A stretch of 64,000 bases of DNA, taken from assembly GCA_005281725.1 (NCBI GenBank), contig SSBO01000009.1, forward strand, positions 6,262,303 to 6,326,302, in the 5' to 3' direction. Below the pieces are notes generated by a model, which made no database searches, had not been told where the DNA came from, and worked only from the letters and a program-made list of their open reading frames with translations. Positions 14,171 to 28,392 of this stretch are shown here, piece by piece. The first letter of the stretch is position 1; every line of letters starts with the position of its first letter. This stretch comes from Wuchereria bancrofti. Its lineage: Eukaryota; Nematoda; Chromadorea; Rhabditida; Onchocercidae. The translations under genes and the position numbers were made by a program.

Positions 14171-17100
14171 ATGATTATAATACCGTATCAACTACTACTC
14201 CTTTTATCTTTACCAGCTATTTTTATTGGGAAGGAGGGTACGCTGGATTTCAATATATCAAATCGATATCCTTCAACATTCAGCGTGGCGTTATTAACTA
14301 TTCATTTGTTTCTGATGGAAATTGCTAAATTGAAAAATTGAGATTCGAATTTCTACGACGAGGGAAAATAAAGGGAAGGATGGGAAAGGCCATTATTTCT
14401 GTATCGCCTTTATTTATCTCTTCGAACTATCTCTTCTTGACATGTTCCCTAATTATAACGTTAGTGTAATTTGTACACACACATATCACTTGTAGGTCTA
14501 TTACAAAGCTATTGTGTGACAAATGCTATTGATAAGGATATAGTTAAACTGCATTTGACGTATATGAATGGGGCAGAGTAATCTATTAAGCATTTTCGGA
14601 AAGCTCATAAAAAAAAAAACGATTTTTTTTGGAATATCCAGAGATACGCCATCATAAAAGACTAGTTCATTACATATGCAATTTAAATTTCCCTCGTCCA
14701 AGTTTTTCCAGAGTCAGTAATTCGAAAACAATTTTATGGATGTTGCCGCCGCTCAGCAGCGGCCTTAAAATTTTAAAATTTAAATTCAGATGTACAGCTA
14801 TGGAAACATTTAAAAAGCAGAAACAGGAAAGAAAGGATAACCGAAAAGCGAATTACAGTGAACTCATGTCTGCTGATTCATTATATTCAAGATAGGGATG
14901 TTGGCCTCATATGGTAGAGCCTTAAAGCTTTTTCGATTGGATTTCATCTGTCTAACAGAAACGATTGTATTTTGTATGGATGCAGGAGTAAAACAGATGA
15001 ACAAAAATGTTAAATGTTTAGAATAACTCAGGAAAATTTCGCTTTTATAGACATAATTGCTTATCCCTTCAGTGCAAGTCTAAAGAAAAGCCTTTTTATA
15101 GTCTTCCAGAATCCAAATTTACCTTCTACGCAAAAATCCAAATTTACTTTCTTCTATTGTTATCCAGGATAACTTTATTTATTCAGCAAACTGCTGTAAT
15201 AGATTTTGAATGTTTGAAATAAAGTGGTCAAAAAAAAGAGGCGGTCGAAATTTAATCTAATCTAGAAATTAAAAACTAGTTTAAAAAGAGTTTTGTGATT
15301 ATTTGACTTAAATATTCTAGGATTTGCAAGTTCCTCTGAGTTATTTGAGTCATTCGAGTCCCTTTATGACTCTTAAGAGTTTTATAGCCATTGTCTATAT
15401 CAATTATCTTAAAAGCGTGAAATATTTCCTTGTGCATCCAGTACATACAGAGTGATTTCCTACTAGACATCAGTATCATAACACTAGCAATTGAATGACT
15501 GCTTTTAATCTCTTCGATGAGCGCTAGTATTAATTTATATATTTACGCATAATATTTTAGTTCAAGTTGAACAGCTGAAAATTACCGATGTATATGAATC
15601 ATTCAAAGATTAGAGATGGGAAAAGGGAAGACATTCTGATTTTTATTAACTTTAACCCTTAAGCTTATTATTTTTTTCTGTTTAATTTTATCAAAAGCTA
15701 ACTGATATGCATTTCTTCTTTAGCTAACTATAATTCAGTTCATTTCTTAATAGTCATATATGACATTTTGCTTAATTTGCTTTTAAAAGCAATAACTTCA
15801 CTTCAAATAAAATATTCTTCATATTCTTCCTCTGAAATTATCGTGAAAAGGACAGTTATTGTTGAGAAATAATGTCATTCCTCACAATTGTGCTTATCAT
15901 CGCAACAAAATCAATATTATTTTCAAATCGATAGAAATAGATTTTGTTACACACATCATCCAAATCATTTCACCCTTCTAATGGAATTATTACCTTTTAT
16001 CATGAAAACAGTCATCTAGCAAGAGAAAGAAGCCATTATGAGGAAGTGAAAAAGATGACATTAACAACTGAAGATTTCCATTTTGTTTTCAATAACATAA
16101 TTTGGAACGCCAAGTTATATTGATAGTTTTTATTTCTTAAATTCAATTTCTTTCCCAGGAAGTTTTTAAGAATTATCTTTGGTTCGCTTCACATAGTTGT
16201 GATATACATTTCCGCCTCAAAACTATTTGCATTTCTTGTTCTTTAGGAGCATCCGTTTTTTTTTTTCTTTTGAAATTTTTTAGTTCAGAATAATTCATAG
16301 CATTTAAACATTGTGGTCTTTTCTGCCAGAAATATGAACGGTTTACATTTGTTAGCATAAGCAGTAATGAGATGCTTATAATTAATTGACAAGCCCAATG
16401 CTCTTTTTAGTCTTTTTAATCTTTTTGGTCGCAATGCTCTTTTTAGTCATTCTCGTACTTAATATTGCCCTTTTTTACGTGACTTGAAAATAAATGAACA
16501 AACATTTATATATTTTTCACTGAGAATCTCTTCTATTGTGTCCCGTCAGTGTAAACACTCTAAGTTTGAATGATTCCAAAACAAAAAACAAAAAAATTTA
16601 AATGAATCTTCTTTGAGAAAATTTAAAATCGCAATTTCCAGTGTGCAATCGGTTACACATCGAAGAGTATTGAATCAATTGTTGTCACTATTCCCCTAGT
16701 AAAAGTGTTTTTCTTTTCCAAATATGAAATTAATCTTTTCCAAAAAGCTTTTTACGCATGAAAGAAGAATATTTCAACCTTACAACTAGTCGTAGGAACT
16801 CGTATTAGAAATTACAAAATTTAAACGAACTCATTTTGTCGCCGTGCACTGTTCGTACCATTCTTTTGCATTATATTTATGCCAGTAAGCAGAAATAATA
16901 AATCGATAGGCAAGTTTCAGGAATTATTTCCACGATAATTTCAAGCATTTAACTGTTCTTAAGAAAGATCTTTTTATGACTCTTTTTCTGCCTTTGTTTT
17001 GACTTCGCCCAAAAAACTTTCTTTTTCAACTTGCAAAATATCATTTACTAGTTTACCTTAAGTTTTGGGAAGAATTTTGTATATTCTTTGTCCTCTTTTA

Positions 17101-20100
17101 TGCTCATATCTTCATTGGCAGTTTAGATGGAAATTAAAATTATCGTAGCTCATATAATCTCAACTTCCCAGTTTTATTATTCAAATGCACCATAAACATA
17201 ATATGAAAATAGGGTATAAGTTAGCAATAAGATCATTCGTTCCAGGATTTCGAAATTTTTGAATATTGGCGAACTTTCAACTAATATGATTCCTTTTAAG
17301 TACAAAATAAATTGACCTAAATTAAGTGACTATGCACTGAAAATGAATTCGATGGAAATGTCTGTTTGTTTACTAAAATTGTCATCGTGTTATCGTGTTG
17401 AATACTGCACTCCCTCCTTGAACATTGGTAATACTCATTTCAAAATTCACCACTTAATTTTGATGTGTTCAAAAAAATAGCTGGTTTCGCATCTTTCTTC
17501 TTCAATTTTAAATTCTAAAATTATTGAAAATCAAAAGAAAGTATCATCAGTAAATATGTATACGCACACTGTGATCGGTTAAGACTTGAAGTAATTGGGA
17601 TGCAGATGTGTTTCACTGACATTCACTGTTTTAAGTGAACGTCAGTGAAAAAAAAATTTATTCACATTGCCAAGATGCATATGTTGCATCAGTGCAGTTC
17701 ATTTTAAAGGTGAAATAGTAAAATATAACAAATATTGCTGAAAATTAGTTCTATCATTTGAAGCAACCAGCTCCTATTCCGCAGGTAAAACTTGATTTCC
17801 TTCTCCAATTTCGAAAAATTCTTCCAGCAGCTACACGTATTTGTGCAGGAGGTGTGTTTAGGTAGGCTGCTTGTGCTTTTCTCTCAAATGTTGCTTATAA
17901 TTTCAGTTCGTCTTATTTTTAACTAACAACCTGGCGATCACATTTTGCCGCTTTTTCAACTATCCGAATATTTCTTCATTTCAACTAATAGAGAAATTTT
18001 TTCAAAATGACAAGGGAAAATAAAGTTTTTTAACTTATTTTATTTTCTTCTGCTGTTCAGATACCTTCCTGATGGCGGTTAATCAGTCACTTATTATTAA
18101 TTACTTCCTTTATCAATTAAATTATCATTTTATTTTATCAGATAGTTCGAACAACCTTTTGAATGAGCGAATTAATTTCGTTGATTTTCCCATTTGCTTT
18201 TGAAAACCTTTTCAATATTTGAATTTTTCCAAATATTTTTGCGAATTTAATGCCAACAGCTTTTAGAAATCTTTTTTCCTAACTTATGAAGATTATGTCA
18301 TTCAAAAATTTTTTTAAAATCTTTTTCTAGTTTAAAGAATATCGATGAAGTTATTTTGCATAGTGATGAGTAAAAGCCCTTTACATACATGCAATAGAAT
18401 CAAATCCTTTGAATACGCTATGTGTCTAATTTAAAAAAGAAAAAAAAATTAATTTTCCGAAGAGTTAGACTAAGACCAATTTTCCTTGCAATGTTCTTCC
18501 AAGACCACCCATCAACAGTCATTCGGTTGTTAACAATAATATCTATTTTTTAAGATATGATTTTAACATTTTTTTCTAATTATTGGCATACAATTTTATT
18601 TGTTAACTACAGATTTTATCAGAGAATACTTTCTGTGCATCAAATTTATCAAGGAATGCTTAACTGTAATTACGGCTTTGTATCAATACCAGACTAAGGT
18701 TTTTAATTATTTTTGACAATTTTTAAATTTACTTTAGATCGATTTACTAATTTAAACACCTAAATTATGTTGATTTTCCACGGTATAATCATCTCTTTAA
18801 GTTCTTGGCAGCATGATTGACGATTGATGATTAACATGATCGATATTGCAGATGAGCCATAAATCTTCGCCTATTACTAAGCCTTAAGTGTCATTTCAAT
18901 GACTGACTTCTTATTAGTTGATTGTTTTGTGAAATTTTATGCATAAAATGAATGTTCAAAGTTGATTGCTTAGTTCTTTGAAATAAAAATTACTGGATGA
19001 GAGAGGCAGGTCGCTTTATTGCAATGAGTATTGACATTTGACTTCTATTAATATTCTTTGTGAAAATATTTTGAGCCTACTGAGCTCTTAGGGCAACTTG
19101 TTAGTAATAAAGCCAGTAATAAAGTTAAAGGATAAATAAGAAGCATAGTTTCTTTGCTCAAATCGCTTGGTAGGAAGTAAAGAAACTGGTTCTTGTAAGA
19201 AATTCTTGTTGACAATTTCGAAAAGACGTTTATCTGATTCATTTTGATTAATGGAGTTTATTTTTAGCAGCAATCAATAGCAAAAAGTTTCAGTACTAAC
19301 TTGGTATTCAGCTGAAAACCGATATTTTTCAATTATTCGAGTTCGAAATGATAAAAATGTTGTTTGAACAATGCGAAATTGAGAAAGTATTAATCTGGTT
19401 GTCATTTCATTAAAGGTTGTATTGGATATTGAAATAGTTGCTATGGATATAAGCATCACTGACGAAATTTTCGCTTAATTTTAATTAATGGATTCGACTT
19501 TATATATTTGAAATTTGATTGAAGGCAGCTTCATTCTACTGTCTTTCTTTCCTTCATCCATAATTTATCCGAAATGTTTGCTATCGTCAACATTTTTCAT
19601 CCAATTTCCATGCCAAATGATATGCTATCCAAATCCTAGGCTTGATGAGAAGTGATGAGTAATCGATTGTTAAGGTTATATTGGCATCTTTTTTATCCAT
19701 CAGAGCTCACTCTCATATATTCCACATTTGCTTTTTAAATTTATCCAACATGGGCTTTTTGGCTTTCAGCTTTAGATGAGGTAATAGTGAAGATTAATCA
19801 TGAAATCGCCATAATGCAAAAAATATATCAAAAGTAATATATCTTGGTAGCCATATAGTTAACAGTTTTAATATCAAAAAAAAAGACAACGCAAATTTAG
19901 TTTTGTTCATGTTCAAATCAATCACTGGATTTTTCAAATTTTCAATTCAATTACATTAAATTATTGTCCAATTGCACTATTTTATGTTCAAATCAATGAT
20001 TGGAATTTTCCAATTACCTTATTGTAGGAAATTTCCTTCCTTTTACTTTTTGTTAGCAAAATTTTAAGTGCATAAATGTGATGTCTATTACACTGACAAT

Positions 20101-23100
20101 TTGAAAGCCATTCAAAGCTTCTTTGAGATTTTTAGATCATTTTCTTATTTCAGTTAAAAATGGACTAATGAGGTTCGAGCGATTCAATATTTATTTACAC
20201 TCTTTGATTCTCGATTGCTTGAATAGTAGCAATGCTAATACTGCAAATTATTTTGTTTTCCACTGTTATCATTATTGCTAGCCCTAAAAGTCTCGGTTTG
20301 TTTTAAAATATATCATTTAACTTCTGGGAAAAAAGAAAGTTGTTTTCTTGAAGAGTTCTTCTGACAGACAATCTTAGTTAAATATTTCATAACTAGTAAT
20401 AGTACAAGTGCTTTACTTTTGATTTTGAAAAGAGGCTGTCCTTTGACCTTTATTGACCATAAGAATATTGACAATCGAACCTATGATTTAAATATGTTTA
20501 CAACTTGAAGGGAATAGAAGGCTAAATAGATATCCGTTTTGTTTTGTCTTTTTTTTTCAATGGTTTATCATTATTGTTCTTACTGCTTACTGATTTGTTT
20601 GTATTTTTGGACATGGCCGTGCTGAATTTTTCATTCTCCTATTCCGACGGTTTTGAAAATTATATTTCGGATGAATGACATTTACCTATATGATAGATTA
20701 CTTATCATTTCACATGAAAGAAGTTTAGAAAGTTATCTGGAATTTTGGAGAAAAAGAAAAAGGGACTAAAAATGAAATTTTCAGTAGCAGAAAAAACATC
20801 TATTGGGGTCACTTTATACTTTGATCTTTAAATGCAGTCTTCTGATCTTGCAGAGAACAATTTCACAGCAAAATCAACGAAGGTTGGTCACAGTTCCTTG
20901 TGGTTACCACGCTCATTCCGAATTACCTGTTGTTTGAGTGGATACCCGGTTCCGGAAAATCCACAGGTAGTTTATCTTTTATATTTGGATAAAATAAAGT
21001 TTGTATTCTTACTTTATCATCTCTTTGCCATTGCCTCTATTGCTATTAACTAATTAGAAATTTAGCAATGAATAAAAAGTTTATTCTTATCTCAATTTAA
21101 CTTTTTAATGAATATTTTTTTATTAATCGAAAATCTGAAAATGCTTTTTAAAAATTGAAACATGAGAAAGTTGCACTTTAACTGTCTTATTAAATAACTT
21201 TTTTCAATTCTTCGAGAAATTTTTGAACAAAAACACAGTGAATCTTTAAAATTGGCGATACCGGGTTTTATGATAACTGATTACTTGCATATGAGTGTCA
21301 TCACTTATAAATTTACATGGGCATGCACTCCATAGCACATTTTAGCTTTATCATTGGAAGTGGATAAAAATTATTAATGCAAATCAAAGTTAACTTTGTT
21401 CGGGTTTTGGTGATGATAGTTTTAGATTATTCGAAATTGGACCCATGAGGAATCGGATTACATAATTGACGAGCGTTACGGTGAACGTACTATGTCCAGT
21501 AGTAGCAGTAGCAATGTTGGATCCCGAACTCGAGGCGTAGCAAAGGAGGAGGTGATCAACTCCAAATGCCGCATATATCGTGGCAGTTATCTCCTATCCT
21601 CTTCCGCACTGTTCACTTTTGACGATTTCACTGGAATCGGTGTGGCCTGTAAATGTCCAGGTAAGTTTGTTTATTCTTCGTTTTCCCACTTTTAGCTAAA
21701 TTGTTCATTGTTTTTCTTCATTGCTTCGTCTAACTAGACAAGATGAAATAATATGAAATTTGTCTTGTATTTAAAGGAATTTTTCAGAAGTGTCAGTACA
21801 TGAGTACTTAGACCGAAGTTGTAGACGCCTCAAGCCATGCCTTAATAATGGTCACCGTTCGTTCGATTCTAGTTTGTATTGCATCTGTCCAGAACCATAT
21901 TTCGGTGAGCAATGCGAAAAATACTGCGATCAGGGTCAGCGAATGAGAGGTTCGTGATATATCTTCGATTGATGTAAGTGTGATTTTGCTAACACAGTTA
22001 ATTCCTATGCACTACTGCGTGTGCAGATGACGTCTTTGCCTACGTTAAAAATATCTTGCTATTAAAAATACCCTACCTAAGGTATTTTATCCGAAATTTG
22101 TGAGAAATCTTAATATTGGCTGCTATTCTCTTAAACTGAATGTTTTGTTCATTGAAAATGATTTCAAAGGAAGCCTATTTTAATTCATAAGTGGCAGGAA
22201 ATTTCGAAATAAAGCGAAACATTGCACGAAGTAAATATTTTGCTAAGATGAATTACTTGTTTCGTCTGTCATCAGTTACTTTATTATAATATCCAAACGC
22301 TTCCCAAAATCGATTAAATTGCAACTGGTTCTTTTCGGAATTTCTCGTGTAAGTCTAACAGTCGTGAATAAGCTGTTTTTGAAAATTGCATGTGTGTTTA
22401 ATGATCGTGACTTTCTCCCTTTCTTTTTTAGCAGAATACTCCTTGAGCTTTTATCATATACATGACTGCAGTATTATTACTCTACAGCCACACTGTTATA
22501 AAATTTAAGTGATACTGGATAAATTCAAAAATCGTTCAAGTCATTGCTTGTAATTGCATTCTGCAGACGCAGGTGGCCGTGATTATTGCGCATGTACACC
22601 ATTTTATCAAGGTGAAGAATGTCGGAATATAGTATGTTTGAATGGCGGTACTGAGTTACGGCATCAGTGTTTGTGTCCTCCGAATTTCCTCGGTTATCAC
22701 TGCGAAATTGATGCTAATCGTACATCAGTTATGTTGCGATTTCACGGCTACAGAGAACAGGTTCGCTGTACCATATTTATCTCGGTCCCTCCTTTCGAAT
22801 CATCTACTCTAAGCAGGTTATTTCCCTATGATAGCTAAATTATTTGCTTTTCCATCAATCTCTCCCAACTGACGCAATTCAAAAACAAGAAACATTATAT
22901 CTATTTAGCAAATGCTGAATGCCTGAGGGGTTTTTTATTACATTTTCGAAATTCTTGAATGGTATGAGACATAGCTATGGAGAGGGATGTGTTCATAAAT
23001 AAGAAGTCTCTTAATATTATGATTATACGTAAAAACAAATTAACCGAAATGAACTATTTCAATTGGAAGTATTGTATTTTTTTGCAAGGGAACTTTCTGT

Positions 23101-24883
23101 TTTCTTGCAAAATTTTTAATACAAATAAAACTAAGAAATTATAATCTGATAATAACTAAATAATCAGAAGTCTAATGTGTAACACTTCAGTCATTAAAAT
23201 TAACTGAGCGGTTGAGTTTTGTGAATTTTGATGATGATGATGTTGTTAGCAGAGATCAAGACAATTTTTAATAAAGTAATAAGTTATGTATATTCACGCA
23301 GACATTTTTGTCTGAAACTTGTATTTTCCGCTATCAAACTATTTAATTTAATTAGTTCACTGGTTGGAGTGACTGGTAATATAAATTAATGGAGAAAATG
23401 ATGCAGTGATAACAAAGCAGATGATTGACAGTTAGATAAACAGCAAATATTATTTATCAATAGGGTTGCTTCGGAAAAATCAAAAAAAAAATTAAGTCAA
23501 ATCAAGAAGACATGCTTTAATGTTTTGATTGCATAAAACTTATCAATCCATTGAGGAATGCTTTCTTACTGCTATTATTTGCACAATAAATCAGGTTCGC
23601 TTGGTACATTCATAATCATTTGCAGAATGTTTATCAAGACAGTGATCTCCTTACTCGAGACGTATCAAGTACTATATTCAGCCTGGTTATGATCGCTGTT
23701 CTCATTCTTTCTATGTATTTGTTGATGAAACATAGAATGCAGGTTAGCTAATGTTTTCACTTAAAGTTTACTAAAATATTGTTATGTTTATGAGAAAGTC
23801 TTTTCCCACTTACATATTTTATCACGCAACATTCCATGAAATACTTTTCATATAGTTGTTGTTACAACAAAAAATTTTTGTAAAAAATTTCAGTGGTGCA
23901 GTTATAATTATAATTTCATGATATTAAAGTATAATCACAATTTTGGTTTATTTCTACTGCTTGGAAATAAGCTGATTGATAAGCGGTCTATGGGTTTTTA
24001 TTGAATCTTCTTGAAATCATATTTATTTTTTCTATAGGCCTTGAAAAACCGATCCTTGGGTTTGAAAAACCGATCTCCTAGATTCCCTTACAACTCTTCC
24101 TCTTTTCCTCTTCTCCATCTCCCAGATATTTTGAGTCCCAAACTTCAGTCCTCTTTTATTTTAGGTACAAAACCGGTTTACGAGTGTCCGACGTGAAGCA
24201 CTAGTCCGGTCAGGCATTGAAATTAATTCACGTCGTGGCAACGTGATAGTGTCGGACGATCCAAGAATTCCGTCATCCAGAGCTATTACATTCCCCAACG
24301 AAGGACCTCCTCCTTATGTTATAAATCCCCACAGAGGTTGCTTATACAAATAACCCAATCATAACTTTAAAAAATTATTTTGATATAAAGTATATTATGC
24401 TTCACTTAGTACCCTGTTGAAGATTTCCAGGAAGGTCCTGTGAACGTGGAGACAATCTACCACCACTACCAACCTATGAAGATGCTACTAAATTACCCCC
24501 ATTTATCAGGTAAACTCCGTCAGGATTCTCTAAGAAATTTCTCCATATTATTGTTCCATTTGCAAAATTATTATCACGTTATCTGTATAAATGAATGTTG
24601 AAATTTCAGGCCACCAGTGGAAGAAAGAAGTACAGAAGAAGAAGAGCAGGTAATTGAGAATGTTACTTCACCAAGCGAATTAGAAATTAATGAAAGAGTG
24701 ACAGAAACGGACACCAATGATGAATCATTGGTATTATGTCCCTTATCCTATCCGCCGGAATCACAACATTCTCTGGAAACGGCTACCTCGGGATCAGGCA
24801 GAGCATTAGTACACATGCATATTTTCAACACTGATAATAGCTCTTTGTCTAATAAGAACTTGTTAACAAGAAAGAGTATATGA
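14171..24883 (+). CDS. Ig-EGF type I transmembrane protein (neuregulin-like architecture)
   Basis: Nine exons join to 470 residues: 14171-14237, 20854-20966, 21426-21660, 21788-21949, 22567-22760, 23626-23742, 24165-24336, 24431-24509, 24610-24883. Exon 1 encodes a signal peptide (MIIIPYQLLLLLSLPAIFIG). Its phase 1 end fits exon 2 across a 6.6 kb intron, so this link is less certain than the rest; an alternative acceptor after 20837 starts in phase 0. An Ig-like domain follows (ITCCLSGYPVP, NWTHEES, then a Ser-rich loop and FTGIGVACKCPG). Then come three EGF-like repeats (CLNNG..CICPEPYFGEQC; CDQG..CACTPFYQGEEC; CLNGG..CLCPPNFLGYHC). A membrane helix (STIFSLVMIAVLILSMYLLM) precedes a basic then acidic cytoplasmic tail with PPPY and LPTYED, likely WW-domain or endocytic motifs. 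This architecture recalls neuregulin-type EGF ligands; nematode orthology was not established. Exons 2-9 are secure. Confidence 0.85.
17611..17650. repeat. Inverted repeat, 17-bp arms
   Basis: TTTCACTGACATTCACT (17611-17627) and AGTGAACGTCAGTGAAA (17634-17650) pair with one mismatch around a 6-base loop. It sits inside the proposed long first intron of the Ig-EGF gene. Confidence 0.65.
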
Positions 24884-27800
24884 AAGTGAATAATTTATCT
24901 TGTTTCAATACAATCCCACCGTATTCTTCACTGATTCGGACCTCTTCCAGTACCCAATTCCCTTAGCAAATATCGCGGGTTCATTTGGCTTTTGTATATT
25001 TTTTGAATTAAAAATTGTATAGTCTTGTTTATTTCTATTCATTTGAAATGCGTTTTTTGTTCGTCACAATTTTTTGATGCAGGAGTCGTTATAAGTGCAT
25101 ATCCGATAGATATCACTTCAACGTTTCAACGTATCTATGCTCTGTTTCCTTCATAGAATAGATGAGCCACAACTTTATAAATTCTCATATAGACAGTTTG
25201 TTAGCATAAATAAGTTTTGTGGGAAATAGCGAAATTAGAAACGGATAGAAGATTTCATTTCAAATTGAAAAACTCAAGAAAATTATGAAGGAAAATGATA
25301 AACAGAGCAATACTTAGTTCGTATTGTTCACTTCCTGGTGCAATTTCTCTTATGGAAAAAACTTTTGAGGAATTTAGAACGCTGGATATTTCTGCTCTAG
25401 AATTACTTCAATGATACTTTTTTGCGATTTTTTTTGTATTTCTTTGACTCTCTTCAATACAACTAATCATCATGTTTAATTTTGTAAATACTAAAATATT
25501 GTGCGAATTATTTATAAAAGCTGCATTTATAACAACATCTATAAAACGAGGAAACACCGTAATGATATATTTTTTTATGAAATGCAAACAGTCGGAAAAT
25601 GGAAAATATTTGAGAAATCTGCAATAGTTTTATTTTTTGAACTTTTTACGAGAATGAAAATTGAGTTATTTTAATTCATTGTACTGTTTCCTCACTCTAT
25701 GTGCTCAACTAATGTGGTCAACTGATGAAAGTGAGTTAAATAGAATTTTAAAAGTGAAATAAAGAAATTCCATTTAAAAATTTTGGAAATATGACAGGTT
25801 TTTCTGAAACAATTTGAAGATTGGGAAGAAGCCTAAGGATAAACGAATTTGACATAATTATGTTTGATCATGTGATCTATTTCATTAATATCTTCAACAT
25901 CCAAGTGAAAACTAATATGGTCGTCATAATGTCAAATTTCCCTCTAAATTACGGAATTTTTTTACACCTAAAACGAAAGTGTCAGTTCTAGAACTCTTAA
26001 GAAATGAACAATCAAACGATTAGAATTGCCATCTTAATCACCTCTTTGGGACAAATCTTGGTTATCGTATAGACAATTTACTGCAGTATCATGAAAACAT
26101 AAATTTTTGACGAATATGTCTTTATGGTATAAAACAGAAATTGACAGTCTTGTATAGACGGAAATTTTCCAAATCTGTTTTCAAGAACCGTGAAGTTCGG
26201 CACAAATGATTAGACACAGAATCAACCTTATGAGCTTCACTTAGTCTTATCGAAACAATTAAATAGTTTTAAAGTATTTTCACGTTATGCATCAAGTAAC
26301 ATTGGGTTTTCTAGCAATCAAATTGTTGTTATATTTCTAAATTATAGTATATAATTTATAAAGTACTACATACAATTTTTTTCTGGCCTACAAAATCCCA
26401 CGCAAACTCAAAGGAAAAGGATATCAGCCTTCAGAGATCTGATTATTTAAACAAAAAAAGATATGACAAATACCAAAGTGAGTAAAATATCCTAATCAAA
26501 CAGTCAGGATTTTGATAAACTTATTACGATTACTTGGATTATCACGATCCATATCGATCCATATGATGTTTTAGAGATCGGTTCTTGATTGTTGTGAGCA
26601 TCAAAAGACATATGCTGGCTAAAAGTAATCCACTGATTATTTTTATCTTTAAATACAAATACAGAAGAAAACACACACTAGCGGAAATTCTCCTATCCCC
26701 AAATACCTATTATCACGGCGAATATGCATTTTATATCGAATGAATAAGCAATTTAGCTGTTTGTTGCAATTCAATCATATTGGTTGAATCTTTGATTATT
26801 TTCTGAACATTGAGAATTTGGATAAGGAAAATGGAAAATAAAGGACATGAAAGTAATATTAAAATGTGTAGATGAGAAGTAATGGATAACCATTAAATTT
26901 ATTGCGAATAATTTTTCTTCTTTTATTTGTCCTTTGATAAATACTCTTTTCTTACAATATAAATGAGTTCAGTAACGAATAAGAAATGGGAAAAGACCCG
27001 TTCGTTTCTTTTTGGCGATTTTTATTGAAGTGCAATTGTAGCTATCAGTATTTGCAAAACAAGAAAAAATTTTCCTGTATTGAATGAGGCAGAAATGAAA
27101 TTAAAAGGAACAATGTAAAATCACTTGATGCTCTTTAAAGATATCCTCTACAACAATAACAAAAAACAGCAACAACAATAGGAATAATAATATCGGAACT
27201 AGCACTACTAAAAGCCATCAAAATAATAATGGTAAATGTTTTATTCACATAGCAAAGTTTTTTTTGAAAACAATTTGCTGGTTCAAAATTTCAACGCTGA
27301 GAATGAAATGAGAGATGGAAATAGAAGATTTCATGATTTTTTGTAGGTTTAAGAATGAATTCGCTCCTCTTCTTACAATTATCGGTTTCTGTTTCTCCGC
27401 TGAATTTTCTGATTTCATTTTCATTTTCAGACTATTCCAAATGAACGAATGAATGAAAAAAAATAAAAAACTGCCTCCACCAAAATGAAATCACATCCTA
27501 AATAATGTTCTCCATCTCTTTTCATTTGCAATGTTTATAAAGGTTCTTATCGAATTGGTTAAAAAATTTCCTCGAATATTTTAGAATGTTGAAAGATTTT
27601 TTGAAAAGGACAGCTTGAAAAGCAAGCAGGAAAATATTGTTGATCCATATCATGATCATTGCTCTACTTCAATGTACCGCTTTCAGGACAAGCGTTTCTG
27701 TCATGGAAACCAATTTATCAAGTTCTTATTGAGCAAAGCAAAAAAAAAAAAGTAGAGCAAAACAAATGAGCAGTGGTTCGAGAAATCTTTTGATTGATAA

Positions 27801-28240
27801 ATTTCTTTTGGCTCAATTCCAACCATTAGAACCATTTCATATTACTGAACGTTTTAGAAATAATGCCGTCGTGGTGATGAATGTTCTTTTTTCTATTTCA
27901 GTTAGTCCACATATTTAATATTGTGAAAATGATCTCAGCAATGACCAGAAGCAGAAAATGAACGAACCTTTTGTCACTACCACCTAATAATTCATTAGCA
28001 AAAAAAGTATGAACTTAAAAGAAATGAAAATATCTTTCAAAAAATATGAAATGGACGGAATATCAAAAGCTGTGAAAAGAACCAGTTTAAATTGATTAAA
28101 ATTATGCTTGTTCCAGCAGAAAACTACTTCAAAGAAATAAATAAATAAGCAGGGTTTGCCAGATCACGTTCCAATCGCGGATGGATCAAAAGTATAATGG
28201 GAATAAAGTAATGCTTTGGAAATGGCACATAGCCGGCCGT
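24884..28240. other. Gene-free AT-rich stretch
   Basis: This is 3' untranslated sequence of the Ig-EGF gene followed by AT-rich DNA with simple A-rich runs (for example AAC/AAT repeats near 27155-27200). No exon was supported on either strand. Confidence 0.5.
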
Positions 28241-28284
28241 GTGATGAATTATCACTTGGGTTTGGGTCGATAACTAGTTAAAAT

Positions 28285-28392
28285 GTTACCTATTACGTGT
28301 GATTAACTTAAATGCATGTTTTTAACGGATTAAATTATTTGTTACCTGTGATTAACGTAAATGCATATTTCGGACGGATTAGATTAGATGCT
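28285..28392. repeat. Two-copy diverged tandem repeat
   Basis: Two copies of a unit of roughly 55 bases share GTTACCT, a GTGATTAAC core, then TAAATGCAT and ACGGATTA. Copy 1 is at about 28285-28334 and copy 2 at about 28341-28392, with a few substitutions and a small length difference. Function is unknown. Confidence 0.6.
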
